A stretch of 64,000 nt of DNA, taken from Mercurialis annua. Taxonomy: Eukaryota; Streptophyta; Magnoliopsida; Malpighiales; Euphorbiaceae. A model generated the notes under the pieces. It was not told the origin of the DNA and did not search any database. It worked only from the letters and a program-made list of their open reading frames with translations. Shown piece after piece: positions 49,355-61,010 of this stretch. Each line of letters begins with the position of its first letter. Positions within the stretch are counted from its first letter, which is position 1. A program made the position numbers and the translations under genes. The stretch spans positions 7,008,501 to 7,072,500 of the forward strand of contig NC_065574.1 in assembly GCF_937616625.2 (NCBI RefSeq). The letters run 5' to 3'.

Positions 49355-52300
49355 ATGTCTGGCGGGCCACCGCGAGTTCGGCCGATGAACATCGCCGGGC
49401 CGGAGAACAAGGCGCCGCAGAAACCGGGGAAAAAGGCGGAAACTGAGGCCAAGAAAAATGGGAAAGTGACGGCGGTTTTGCGGCAGAAATCCATGAACGG
49501 TTCTTGCTCATCGGAAGCCTCATCGGACTCTTCGCACAGCCGAGCTTCGTCCTCGTCGTCTTCGAGGTCCGGTGGGAAATTGGCTGCGGCTGCGGCGGGG
49601 CGGAGGAATGGAGTGGTGAGGAAGAAGCAGTGTGAGGTGGCGATGAAGATAGAGAAGGGCGGCGGCGGCGATGATGCGGCGGCGGAGAATGGGAATGTGG
49701 TTGGTGGTGGTGGTGGTAATGGTGGAATGTTAGAGGATAAAGTTGGTTGCTTGGAAGTTAAAAAAAGATGTTCTTGGATTACACCTAGTACAGGTAATTT
49801 ATTTTGTTTAGTTCAAAATTGTGATTTAATATTGTTGAATATTATTATTCTTGAAGTGTGAAAAAAATCATAATTTAGGGGAAAATTAGGAATTAGGGAA
49901 CAAGTCATTACAAGTTGAAGTGGCTTTAGATCATATTTTGAAGTTCTGTTTTTACAGTTTAAACATTAGGCCATATAGTTGGCGAATGATCGTAAGTCGT
50001 TTCACTCGGTAATCTTTATTTTTGTGTTGTGAGTATCGAATTAGAGGCTTTAAAATGACAATTATGACATGTTGATCGCCTGATCGGAGAAATTAACTTC
50101 GTAAGCACACTTTAGCCACTGGCCAGGATATATAGTAGAAGTGTAGGGCTGCCTATGTTCATGTCATCTTGTGCACATGAGATGGATATAATCCATAGTG
50201 AGAATGCTTCTATTGCTATGTGAGTTGGTGCATTCTATTAACTGTTAGACTGAAATTTTTATTTAGTACAACTGATAAAACTCCTACTGCCCTTAGTTAT
50301 GTAGCCAGTTTTGTGATAGTTATGGAAGAACTGTGGTTGATGTCTAAGGTGTAGTGAATTAGGATCCCCCAAAAGTGAAAGTTGAGCTGAAATTGACTGA
50401 TGCATGATCCACCATTGTTGATGATTAGAAGGAAAGTGTAGTGTGATCATGAGGAAAAGAAGTAGATTGTGAATGTGCAATGTGTTTCGGAAAATGATGC
50501 AGAATAAATTATGGTATCATGAGGAGAAGAAATAGATAATGAGTGTGCAACGTGTTTCGGAAAATGATGCAGAATAAATTATGGTATCATGAGGAGAAGA
50601 AATAGATTATGAGTGCGAAACGTGTTTCGGAAAATGATGCAGAATAAATTACGGTATCATGAGGAGAATAAATTGTGGTATCATGAGGAGAAGAAATAGA
50701 TTATGAGTGTGCAACGTGTTTCGGAAATGATGCATAATAAATTACGGTATCATGAGGAGAAGAAATAGATTATGAATGTGCAATATGTTTTAGAAAATGG
50801 TGCAGAATATATTACGGTACCTTGAGGAGAAGAACTAGTTACTAGAATATGAATGTGCAACGTGTTTCGGAAAACAATGCAGAATAAATTACGGTATCAT
50901 GAGAAGAAGTAATAGATTATGAATATGCAACGTGTTTCGGAAAATGATGCAGAGTATACTACAGTATCATGAGGAGAAGAAATAGATTATGAAATGTGCA
51001 ACGTGTTTCGGAAAATGATGCAGAATAAATTACGGTTTTCCTTAGGAAAATGGCAAGCAAGTGACAAAATTCTTCTGAACTCTGATACAGTACCTTGACA
51101 GAAAATGATAAGTAGCATTTTTATTAAACCACATAATGTTACTGTGCCGGTATTTATACTGTAACGTAATACAGTTTGATTACCTATTGTATTATTACCT
51201 CTCTTTCTCTGATTTTATCTAATGTAATTTCTATTAGACTAGGAAATGTTTAAAGCTTTATGTAATAACCTTGCTACACTTGTTAAAACTTAACCTCGAT
51301 TCTAAAGACCATCACACATGAAAGTTCTTTCCTGGAAATAATAATCAGCAGAAATAATATTTATTGAAGCTTTTTCTAGTTTCTTTGGCAATATCTGTGG
51401 TGGAATTATGTAGTTGTGAACCTAGAAATGGTATTCGAATTGAGAATCTTTGGAATATCAGATTTAGTTTGGTAAATTCTGATGGTCTGTTTGCATTCAG
51501 CTGAAAAGACTGAAGAGTTATACTTGTGGTTGTGTAGCTTTGCATATGTCTCCTCTCTTGCATTCAGTTAGAGCTCCTTACCTTTATTTCTCTCACATGC
51601 AATTTTTGCTCTGTTGCTGTACTGCATGAGATACCGCCCCTGTCAATTTAAGTATTAACTACTAAATTGAGCTGACTTGATATGTTTCCACTTTCACCTA
51701 CAGATCCATGCTATGCGACTTTTCATGATCAGGAATGGGGGGTCCCTGTACATGATGACTGGTAAGTTACTCCGAGAATAGTTTGATGAATATTTTAACT
51801 GCATAAGATTGTTATCTGAAAAAATAAGGGAAAAAGAAGAAGAACCTTCATCTGCTAGCTTCTTCAACCCTGATTACTCCTTTTAATATGCAGGAAACTG
51901 TTTGAATTGCTAAGCCTATCAGGTGCTTTGGCTGAACTTACCTGGCCTGTCATTCTTCACAAAAGGAACATGTTTAGGTAATGGTTATTTTCGAAGTATG
52001 TCCGTGAGTACATGAATGCAGTGCTCAATTTTTAATAATTTAAACAGAGTGTTAATTATGAAAGCTAAGATTTGATTGATTTATCATTTATTGATGCGGT
52101 AAGGTCTTTATCTGTGTCCAGGGAAGTTTTTTTCGATTTTGATCCAATTGCTGTGTCAAAATTAAATGATAAAAAAATAGCTGCGCCTGGAAGCCCTGCC
52201 AGCACACTATTGTCTGAACTGAAGCTACGATCCATCACTGAAAATGCCCGCCAAATTTGCAAGGTAAAGTTTTGAGCCTTTTATAAAACCCTTCTCCTTC

Positions 52301-52757
52301 TATTCATATTGCAAACAAAGGACTTGTACTGAATTGTAATGTTGTTGGAAAACTGCATACACCCATGATAATCTAACACTTGCGGTTCGTCATAATGCAG
52401 GTCGTAGAGGAGTTTGGATCGTTTGACAAGTATATTTGGAACTTTTTAAACCACAAACCCATAGTTAACCAATTCCGATACTCCCGTCAAGTTCCAGTCA
52501 AGACGTCAAAAGCAGAGTTCATAAGCAAAGATCTAATAAAAAGAGGATTTCGTAGCGTGGGGCCAACAGTTATTTATTCATTCATGCAAGTGGCGGGTTT
52601 GACAAATGACCATCTCATCGGTTGTTTCAGATACCAGGACTGTGTTTTTGGAACTGAAGTAAGAGAAAAGGATGATGGCCTTAAATTTAAGACGGAATCA
52701 AAGAATACAATCGATGTAGGATTACCAATAGTTTTGGATTGCTATAACTCCTCGTAA
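49355..52757 (+). CDS. TAG-family DNA-3-methyladenine glycosylase I homologue
   Basis: Five exons (49355-49793, 51704-51761, 51894-51977, 52122-52263, 52401-52757) encode 359 residues. The first ~135 are low-complexity (Ser, Ala, Gly and basic runs), as in plant members; the TAG domain follows: RCSWIT, YATFHDQEWGVPVHDD, KLFELLSLSGALAELTW, ITENARQICKVVEEFGSFDKY, KRGFRSVGPTVIYSFMQVAG and TNDHLIGCFRY. The four zinc-ligand positions of E. coli Tag (Cys4, His17, His175, Cys179) are matched by RCSW, TFHD, NDH and GC. However, the positions of Tag Tyr16 and Glu38, which contact the base, read Phe and Ser. The bacterial enzyme excises 3-methyladenine; whether this plant clade does so is uncertain. 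Frame complete. Intron 1 (1.9 kb) carries a minisatellite. Confidence 0.9.
50455..51037. repeat. Minisatellite in intron 1 of the glycosylase gene
   Basis: About eight tandem units of roughly 70 bases, each containing GTGCAACGTGTTTCGGAAAA, ATGATGCAGAATAAATTA and GGTATCATGAGGAGAAGAAA. Units differ by point changes and small length changes; one pair (about 50641-50690) shows an internal partial duplication. No spacers of unique sequence, so it is not CRISPR-like. Confidence 0.88.
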
Positions 52758-54462
52758 TAATCAGGTAATGTTTGTTCAGTCGTTGTCTATATTATGGGTT
52801 GTTGAGTATTTTGTACAAAAGGTTACCACTATTAATGTAAGTAGCTGCAAACTCTGTATTTTTGGTATGCAATTATTATCTGAGATGGATTGACTGTCCT
52901 GCCATATACGATATTATTTTCTTCATTCAAGTTGATAATATGTTGAAAATTATTACATTTGTGAGTTGTACAATGTGAAAGTATCTTCTTTTGGCGGCTA
53001 AATATAAATCTATTAAAAAAATGAGGTGCATATGTTGAATATTATCCTTTTGCTTTTCATCTAGTAGCTGATTTGGTTTGATTTATAGCCTCATGTATGG
53101 TCAAGCCAAGAGGGTGAGCGCGACTGTGCATCCCAGTCTCCCGCTATTCCTGTATTCGGGGGCGGAACCAGGGCATTTTTCTCGTTTATAGTCTTCTCTC
53201 TTTAAATTGTTGGTTCTGCCACTAGAACCACTTGGTGAGCCAATTGAGCTATTTATTGTACCAGACGAAACTCCATTTTCGCTGGAGGATTAAAGTCTAA
53301 CGTATACGACAACGGTTCACTATCACTTGCATGAACATAATTTAATATTCTTCTACTTGTAGATATGTCTGCTGCCATTTGCAATTTTCTAAAAGTGGTT
53401 TTTCATGCAAGCAATAGCCATTTGTTGCATCCAAAGTTCTTGGACTTGAATTTTCAGTGAATCTGAATCAATTCTTGGTGCATGAAATGAGAAAATTCAG
53501 AACAAGATCACTGATAACTTTAAAAATTGCTTAAAATGTAAAAACAGAGAGCTTCTAGGTTTCTTGACTCGATGAACACAAAGAATCTTGATAAGTCAAA
53601 AGTAGATAGCAGGTTCTACTTTGACTAGTGATACATTACGAGCAATAAAATTCAGAATTTGCAGCCTGTATGAATGGAATATTTCTACTTCCTGCAGAGC
53701 ACAAATGCTTAATCTATCAACAATACAGCATTCAAAGTCTCTCATGGCTTAAAAATAATAATAGAAGTATATTACACGGGCCGTCAAATAAAGTTAAAAT
53801 TCTCAGAAGACGTTTAATCTATCTGAACATACATAGTTTAAGTGATAGGAATGTTATATCTAATTTGACAGTTTTAAATTCGGTTTTCCCTTTCATTAAA
53901 AAGAAAACTCCTAGAGAAGTTCAATTTGTCTCCGTAGGCATATTAATATTTTAATTTGGGAGTTTCGGATTTGATTTTTCTTCCGAAAAGAGAAAAGGTT
54001 TGATCTAGTGGTCCAGTAAGCAATCAATCTCTTCAGTCATTTGGCAAACTAAACTCCTTGTAGTCAATTTTGGACAGCAATTTCTGGTGACCAAATTACC
54101 TTCCTTAATTATCAACTTGTGTTTGAAAATTACGTACTTGATCGGCATGCAAGAAAAGAAATCGACACACTAATCTTAATACTGGAATCAAATTCAATAC
54201 AGAAAGAGGATCTTATTATCAACTCAAGAGAACTAATTGATCGAGTAGAGTTGAGTCGAATTCAACTGCGTAATATCTAAAATTGACGACAATCGTAAGG
54301 AAATTCAACTTTTTTCATTAATCTTTTGCTTCCACAAGTAACAAAAATCTAAAAAAATTGCTTTCTCACTTTGTATATACAACTACACTGCAAATCTCAA
54401 AATGGCCTAATGAAGATTACAATATTCTTCGTAACAACTCGAGCTAAACCGAAAAACAAAAA
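52758..54462. other. Intergenic region between convergent genes
   Basis: Holds the 3' regions of the glycosylase and WRKY genes. The open frame at 53670-53954 has no recognisable domain and base composition like non-coding DNA; I do not call it. Confidence 0.4.
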
Positions 54463-55779
54463 TCACCACTTTTCTTTGTGATTCTGCTGCAACATTTTTC
54501 CTGAAATGGCAGCTGCTAATGCTGCCGTAAAATTCGGATCTTTCGTCAACGAAGACGCCATCTGTTCTACTAAAAACTGCTTTACTTCAGGAGAATTATC
54601 CATTCTTGGTTTTGAACTTCTGGCATCATTATTGGTGGTGGTTTTGGATTTCGTCAAGTCAAGAGTAATGGTCGGTCCGGATGATCCATGGGAGGCTGAG
54701 CACGGTACTGAACCAAGATTCAGACTCCGGCTCGCGCCTGATGTTGCCTCCATTTGTGATGGATGGGGATGATTGTGTTCTCCTTCATAAGTTGCAACTA
54801 ATACTGATTGATCTTCAATGCTTCTTTGAACCTGAATAGCAACAAATTGTGAAACAAACTACATTAGAAACTAATAAACTACATGCCAATGCACGAAAAC
54901 AGAAACGCTGAAACAGGAAACGTTTATAGTTTTCGAGTTTCGGAAGTATTTTCAGAAACAGAAACGAAACGCCAAAACGAAAAACTCGACAAGTACCTTC
55001 TTTTTGACAGGGCAGGTAGGAGCAAAAGAGCATTTGAAGTAAGCTCTTGGAGAAGGGTTATCTCTAGTAACCTTTTGTCCATATTTCCTCCATTGATATC
55101 CATCTTTCACTACCTGCAACAATCATTCACTCAACTGATAAGTTAACAGATCAAATCGATATGCTAACGCGTATAAACGCTCAAACAAACGTATAAATTC
55201 AACTTCAAATTAAGCCAAAACTTACAAGGGTGGTATGATCAGAAGCATCAGTTTTGCTATAAATTCTTGAAATCTTAGCTTTGATAACTTCTTCTCGTTG
55301 TTTCTTGCATGATTCTTCATCAGTTGAGCTACTTTCAGAATTACCAATGGTATTATTATTCAAATTATTAATAACATTATTACTGGTTTCGGATTTTCTT
55401 TTTCTTGAAGGGCTCAGCTCTTTCTCAGAATTCTTGTTCATGTAACCCATCAACTGACTTCTCAGAGCATTGTAATTCTCACACATAACAGTTAACATTT
55501 CCGTTAGTTTCTTGTTCTCTGCACTAACTCTGTTCAGTTCCTCCATTAAAGCTCCAGACTGAATCAAAACACAGCAAATTAATAACAATTTTGATGTCAA
55601 ATAAACAAGAAAGTTCAAGGAATTAGAAGTTTATTAAAACTAACCTCTTCTTTAGCAGAAATATTTCTAATTCCTAACTCCATGAAATCATTTTCTTGAA
55701 TGGAAACTTCATTTTTGATACGTTTGGGATTGAGATTAAGATCCAAGGAAGTGTCAACCCAAGAAGAAGAGTAATCCAT
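54463..55779 (-). CDS. WRKY40: WRKY40-like transcription factor (group IIa)
   Basis: Four minus-strand exons (55779-55645, 55558-55226, 55113-54997, 54831-54463) encode 317 residues. In order: an LDLNL EAR-type motif (about residues 12-16); a leucine-zipper coiled coil around [19 protein letters not shown], placed as in WRKY18/40/60; a basic nuclear signal SRKRK; the [16 protein letters not shown] stretch; one WRKY domain with WRKYGQK and the zinc finger C-x5-C-x23-H-x-H; and the C-terminal block [20 protein letters not shown] shared with AtWRKY40. The last intron splits the finger after CPVKKK, the V-type position of groups IIa/IIb. AtWRKY40 binds W-boxes and acts mainly as a repressor in defence, ABA and chloroplast-to-nucleus signalling. 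The frame is complete. Confidence 0.93.
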
Positions 55780-55925
55780 AGGATAGAGTTATGAAGTTAA
55801 AAGTTGGAAATCTTGATGAAAATTATATGAAATCTTGATATGCAAGAAAGCAGAAATATATTTAAAGAAACTGAGGAACCCTAATCTTGAATTGAAGATG
55901 TGAAATTGATAAAAAAGAAGTTGGG

Positions 55926-56019
55926 ACTATATAGAGAGGAAAAATAATTGAAAAGAGTTTGGATTGAATTTTGAGTAAGAGACAATGTCGGTTGGGTACA
56001 ACAATTTTGTCAAAGTCAA
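55926..56019 (-). promoter_or_regulatory. WRKY40-like promoter: TATA box and paired W-box cores
   Basis: Minus-strand CTATATAGTCC (about 55936-55926) lies about 150 bases upstream of the start codon. About 80 bases further up, TTGACTTTGAC (56019-56009) holds two adjacent TTGAC cores, one a full W-box TTGACT. WRKY binding and autoregulation are inferred from the motif and from known behaviour of group IIa genes. Confidence 0.55.
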
Positions 56020-56450
56020 GACTCAAAGCGCCCACCAAAATATCAATAAACTATGGGATGTTACATGTGCATATCTATCGTCATATATATTGTTATTATT
56101 GTGAAATTTATTATTTTATATATTTCTAATTTTAACTAGCTTTTTTTATATAATTAAAAGAAGGAGCGTTTGTGGGAGAAATTAAACTCACGACCTAACA
56201 AATTGCTGATAATTTAAAATGATTAAATTTTAACGAGTTAAGATTAAATACAGAATTTATTAAAAAGATAAAATAGAATACATATTTGTTAAAAGATTTA
56301 AATCTAATATGTTGCAACTATTAAGAGTATAATATTCTATTTAAAACATAATTACGTAATCGTGTTTGATTTTTTAAAGCTATTATTTAAGAAATAAAAT
56401 ATAAATGATTTAAATAAAATAAAAGTCAGGTAAAGTTATTTTTAAAATAA

Positions 56451-56820
56451 GGCCAAACTGTCAAAAAATACCAAACCTTTACGATTTTTGTCAGTTATGA
56501 CCAAACCTTTTAAAAATTACAAATATAATCCGTTTTAGCAAATTATGTTCCTTTTATAGCCAAATTCGAATCAAATCGATTTTTTGGCAACATGACAACC
56601 ATATATATAAGATTAAAAAAGATTTAATCACAATAAAATATCAAACATTTATGTGTTGTGTCATAATAAAAGGTTTAATTACAATAAAAATCAAACTGAT
56701 TCAAAAAATGGCTATAAAAGGAACATATTTTTCTAAAACGGGTTATATTTGCAAGTTTTGAAAGGTTTGGTCATAACTGACAAAAATCGCAAAGGTTTGG
56801 TATTTTTTGAGGGTTTGGCC
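56451..56820. mobile_element. Mutator-like MITE, second family
   Basis: A 370-bp foldback with GGCCAAAC...GTTTGGCC ends and inner arms around TACCAAACCTTT, ATTTTTGTCAGTTATGACC and ACGGGTTATATTTG, flanked by the perfect 9-bp duplication TTAAAATAA (56442-56450 and 56821-56829). Ends with GGC/GCC and duplication length resemble the three-copy family elsewhere in the window, but the interior is different. Confidence 0.85.
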
Positions 56821-56829
56821 TTAAAATAA

Positions 56830-58429
56830 ATTAGTTAATATTTATTAAAATATTATATTATTATGCCATTTCTGATCTATTTAGTTAATTTGTTACAGTA
56901 TAAAATTGAGTTTTTCAAATAATTAATTTAATATTAATTGTGACAAATTAGTTTTAAATTTGGTCAACATACATTCCATTTTTACATATATAAAAAATTA
57001 ATTAAGCCGATTTGAAATAATAATTTAATCTAATTAGATTTATTTTAGACTAAACTGATAAAAAAATAATAAATTAATATTATTTTAAAGTATAGTAATT
57101 GCTTCAGTTAAAAACAATTTATATATTAAATGGATATATCTGAAAAAATTCAATTTTTGATTATGAATGATATAAATATTAATTATTTTAATTTTAAAAA
57201 TCCTCCATTATTATAAAAGTAAAAGCATATTGATGTCTTGCTAAAAAATTCAATTTTTTTTATCAATAAACTCTGGATATCTTGATATTATATTGAATTA
57301 GAGAAGATTAGAACTTTAAATGTTGACCAAATATGTGGGTAATGGGTAGATACCCTCCTCTCTCTAGAAATAAAATTAATATATACAATGTCCTTTTAAT
57401 ATTCTTTTGTTTTCTAATAATGGGGTCTACCAGTAAGTAATTTGAAGTCCTCATGTAGAAAAATGATTTCTTTGCAGTCACGTTTTCAAACATTTTCACG
57501 TTTTATTATATTGTGCATTCATTAATACGATTTAGTTTTCAAAACAATTAACAAAAAATGAAAAAGCCTTTGTTTTGTTTCTGTTCTGCATTTTCGTTTG
57601 AGAAAATGATTTGTCATTATTTACTATAATTCTAGTTCAACGAAATATTTACTACAAATGTCTTATTAAATTTTGAATTATTTTAAACTTTTATTTATGT
57701 CCTCGATTTTTTTCTCAGAAAATAGGCAGTACATTAATGTGATAAAAATTGCAAATATACTAAAGAGGTACAATTACAAAATTGTTATATTATACAATGT
57801 TTAACCTCTTGTGATTTTTTTCAGCAAAGTAAAAACTCTCTAAAAAAAAATTATTACCCCTTCTCTTTAAAAAAAAGCCTTCTTCATCTTCATCTTGTTG
57901 AGGGTGAGAGAAGGTGATTTTTCCAGTTATAGTCGAAAAATCACCTTCTCTCCGCCTATGTTACTATTTTAAAATCTTTATTTTATTTTCAATAAATCTT
58001 ATTTAGAATGTTTATCTTGTTGTGGTTTTTTCTTTTAACTCTAATAAATCTTTAAAGATCTTATGCTCTTTTTTGTTCGATCTTTTAGATCCACCAAAAA
58101 TCTTTAGTGTTTATTCGATCTTCAAAATCAAGTTCTTGTAGATCTAAAAGGAGATTTGTGGATCTAATTTTATAGATCTAGATGAAGATGATTTGTTGGC
58201 AAAATATTACGCTACAACGGACGAGCGGATCTTTCGTCTCATCGGAAGAATGAGATCGAAATACCCGTCCAACGAACTTTGTTCATCATTGTGTTAAATT
58301 TACGGGATCCACGCCTAGATTTCTTTTTAATCTTTGCTTATATCTTGGTTTGTTGCCTTTTATTTGGTTGTTCTAATCTTGAAAGATCATAAAGAAAATT
58401 CTTATTATATGACTTTCATCCTTATGCTG
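56830..58429. other. AT-rich intergenic DNA
   Basis: No gene recognised. The one clear structure is a hairpin near 57,930, listed separately. Confidence 0.4.
57906..57952. repeat. Perfect 17-bp-arm hairpin
   Basis: Arms GAGAGAAGGTGATTTTT (57906-57922) and its exact complement (57936-57952) enclose a 13-base loop. It follows a CTTCATCTTCATCTT-rich stretch. It could be a transcription end, a small-RNA source or a tiny foldback element. Confidence 0.7.
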
Positions 58430-58625
58430 TAATCTAACACGGAATAACCGTCCATGGCTGCTGCTCCTATTACTGCCAGCTAGATTACAGCTGGATTACA
58501 GCTCATCAACTTCCTCCTCCTATGTCTATAAATACAACATTAGGTGTTAGTTTAATTCTAGTTTTTTGTAATTAAAAACTCATTCAATACAGTTTTAGTT
58601 TCCAGATTGTTTTCTGTTATAATCT
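58430..58625 (+). mobile_element. Possible LTR promoter fragment
   Basis: A GC-richer block ending in TGTCTATAAATACAACATT, then ATTCAATACAGTTTTAG, has the layout of the U3/R part of a Copia-type LTR (TATA box followed about 70 bases later by an AT-rich poly(A) region). Neither LTR terminus nor a duplication was found. Confidence 0.3.
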
Positions 58626-59251
58626 TCATCAATGTTTATCTTTGAAAAAAAAAACCTTTTGTGCTTAGTTATATGCCTCTTTATTAAATTGTCTACTAGT
58701 ATACACAATATTATATTTTTGAAGCTGTTGTTGGAGAGCAATATATCCAAACAAATTCTCCAAGCCTGATTGATTTGCACAAAAGAAGAAATAGACCGAG
58801 ATACTTTAAAAGTGTCCGTTTTCAAAAATATATATAACTAACTTTTGAATTTCCCACATAAGAGGTTCTCTAACAGCAAGAAAATTCAAAAATAACAGAA
58901 TTCCAAATCCATCAAAAAACGAAATAAAAACTACCAGTTTTGTCATCTGTATCAGATAAAGTCGTTGCAGCTACAATTCCAAACTTATTATTTATGGATG
59001 TAGTTGCGTCTACTTGAGTCGAACCGTACCAACTGGAATTTACAGGGACTGAGTATGATGATGATAATTCACATTAGTGGCATTAGAAAGCATAATTTAA
59101 GAGAGGCAAGGACTGAGCTATTCTGTATTCAACATGAGCTTGATAAACCTCACTTTCAAACCGTGTTTCATATTTAATTTTAGAAGTTAGGGCGAAACCT
59201 TGAAAACCGGATGGGCTTACCAAACAAAAAAAAGCATCCATTAATTTCAAA

Positions 59252-59578
59252 TCAGAAGTTAGGTCTGATAAGAATGTATATAAATTTACCTGCGAAGCAA
59301 CAATCTATCCAATGCCAAAAGAGAAGAAAACCGTATAAGTTGCACAAATGAACAGTTAAGCAGTAAATGTGGAATGGATTCTTCTTATGCACAGAATGAG
59401 AGCATAATAAAGTGGTATGTAATCTTGCATTTAAAACATGTCCTACAGATAAACCTTGACGAAATACATGCCATAAAAACTTTCTTTTTTTTGGAGTGAT
59501 ATCTAACTTCCACATATGTTTCCAATTAAGGCAAAAATTGTTCCAAAGAGGACCTGAGCAATAGGATGTGGCTGCCAC
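59252..59578 (-). pseudogene. LINE remnant: reverse-transcriptase zinc-binding domain
   Basis: A 108-residue minus-strand frame contains WNNFCLNWKHMWKLDITPKK, FLWHVFRQGLSVGHVLNAR and a spaced C...H pattern, as in the zf-RVT domain C-terminal to plant non-LTR reverse transcriptases (WKLxIPPKxxxFLWR...). The upstream reverse transcriptase is absent and the domain end has drifted, so this is a fragment. DNA on either side (58626-59251 and 59579-59904) shows nothing recognisable. Confidence 0.6.
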
Positions 59579-59912
59579 ATAGTAACTAGATTTAATATAA
59601 TTGATAATTCAATAAGGGCGACGTAAATTCCAAAAATATATATAACCAACTCGCAAAAAATTTAATCCCGGATAAAGACTCTTCAGTCCGGGACTGTCTT
59701 ATGTCTCAAACCAGACCACTATCACCAAAAGAGGGATTGAGCCATAAATCTCATTACTTGTAAAGTAAGACTGAAAGGCCACGTTAGTCAAGGTATCACA
59801 TAAGATTCTATAACAAGAGAACACACACCACACCGGCCATGCTCAACACACATACGTTAAAATAACTGAAAAGACTAGTTCAACATATAATATAGGAGAA
59901 CATCATAAAAGC

Positions 59913-60110
59913 CAGGGACGAAGCCATAATTTATTTTTGGAGGGGTGAAAAAAGAAAAATTTAGATAATTGGAGGGGCATAAAAATTTAAAGAAAAACTT
60001 AAAGGGTCAAAAAAAGTAAAAACAAATTTTTTCAAGGATGAAAAAGTAAAAAGTAAAAATTTGGGGGGGGGGCAAATGGCACTACAAACCCCCCCTTGTC
60101 TCCGTCCATG
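59913..60110. mobile_element. Small hAT MITE
   Basis: A 198-bp unit starts CAGGGACGAAG and ends CTCCGTCCATG (imperfect inverted repeat) and is flanked by a perfect 8-bp duplication ATAAAAGC (59905-59912 and 60111-60118). It contains a run of nine or more G and GGAGGGG blocks typical of this common plant family. No coding capacity. Confidence 0.85.
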
Positions 60111-60194
60111 ATAAAAGCACTAGTGAAGAAGAAAAAATATACTATATAAATAATTTTATCCTTAAACACGGGTGTTCCTTTTTAATGTCTTGAG

Positions 60195-61002
60195 TAGGGA
60201 TGGCAATGGGGCGGGGTGGGGGTGGGGAAGCTATCCCCATCCCCGTCCCCACTTCTATGGGGAATCTCCATCCCCGTCCCCATTTATTTGATGGGATTAA
60301 TTCATCCCCATCCCCATCCCCATCCCCGTAGATTCCCCGTCCCCATGGGGTTCTTCACCTCCCCGTATAATTCTAATATAAATATTTAAATATTTTTATT
60401 ATTTTCATGAAATATTTGACAGTAGACCTTCTAATAATTAATACTCAATAAATTAATAATTATAATAATTAATAAAATTTTAGGGAACCAAATTCAAGAT
60501 TACGTCCTATATAATATTCAATAAATTAATAATTCTTATATTTAATAATTTTTAAGTCACCATATATATATTAATTATTAGAGGTTTGACTGTATGATTT
60601 ATTCAATATTAATAATAATAAAAAATTATAAATTAAATTATCCCAAAAATTAATTAGTCATCTAAAATATTCAGCAATTTTAAATATTAAAATAATATAA
60701 TTAAAATAAAATAAAAAATCGTTAAAAGTCATTACTTAATATCCTGATAATTAAATAAAATTATAAACAATATATTAAAAATTGTAACAAATTATGTAAA
60801 AGTAGATCGGGTCCCCACGGGGACGGGGATGGGGATCCCCATGGGGTGGGGACTACACTCCCCGTCCCCTTCCCATCCTCGTGGATGGGACATAATCTTC
60901 CCCCATCCCCGTATCCATGGGGACAATTGGTGGGAATTCCCCGCCCCATTAGGGGCGGGTCCCCATGGGGATCGGAGAATCCCCTCCCCATTGCCATCCC
61001 TA
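60195..61002. mobile_element. hAT element with CCCCATCCCC-rich ends
   Basis: An 808-bp unit starts TAGGGATGGCAATGGGG and ends with its complement, flanked by a perfect 8-bp duplication GTCTTGAG (60187-60194 and 61003-61010). The outer ~170 bases on each side are CCCCATCCCC/GGGGATGGGG arrays in both orientations; the core (60370-60800) is extremely AT-rich. No transposase. Open frames rich in GDPPLMG and PSPWG are reads through the arrays. Confidence 0.92.
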
Positions 61003-61010
61003 GTCTTGAG

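Noticed and set aside
53670..53954. Open frame of 94 residues between the glycosylase and WRKY genes
   Set aside because: No recognisable motif, AT-rich non-coding composition, no splice or start context.
58430..58625. Complete solo Copia LTR
   Set aside because: TATA-like and leader-like text is visible, but no TG...CA termini with a duplication could be paired, so it is listed only as a possible fragment.
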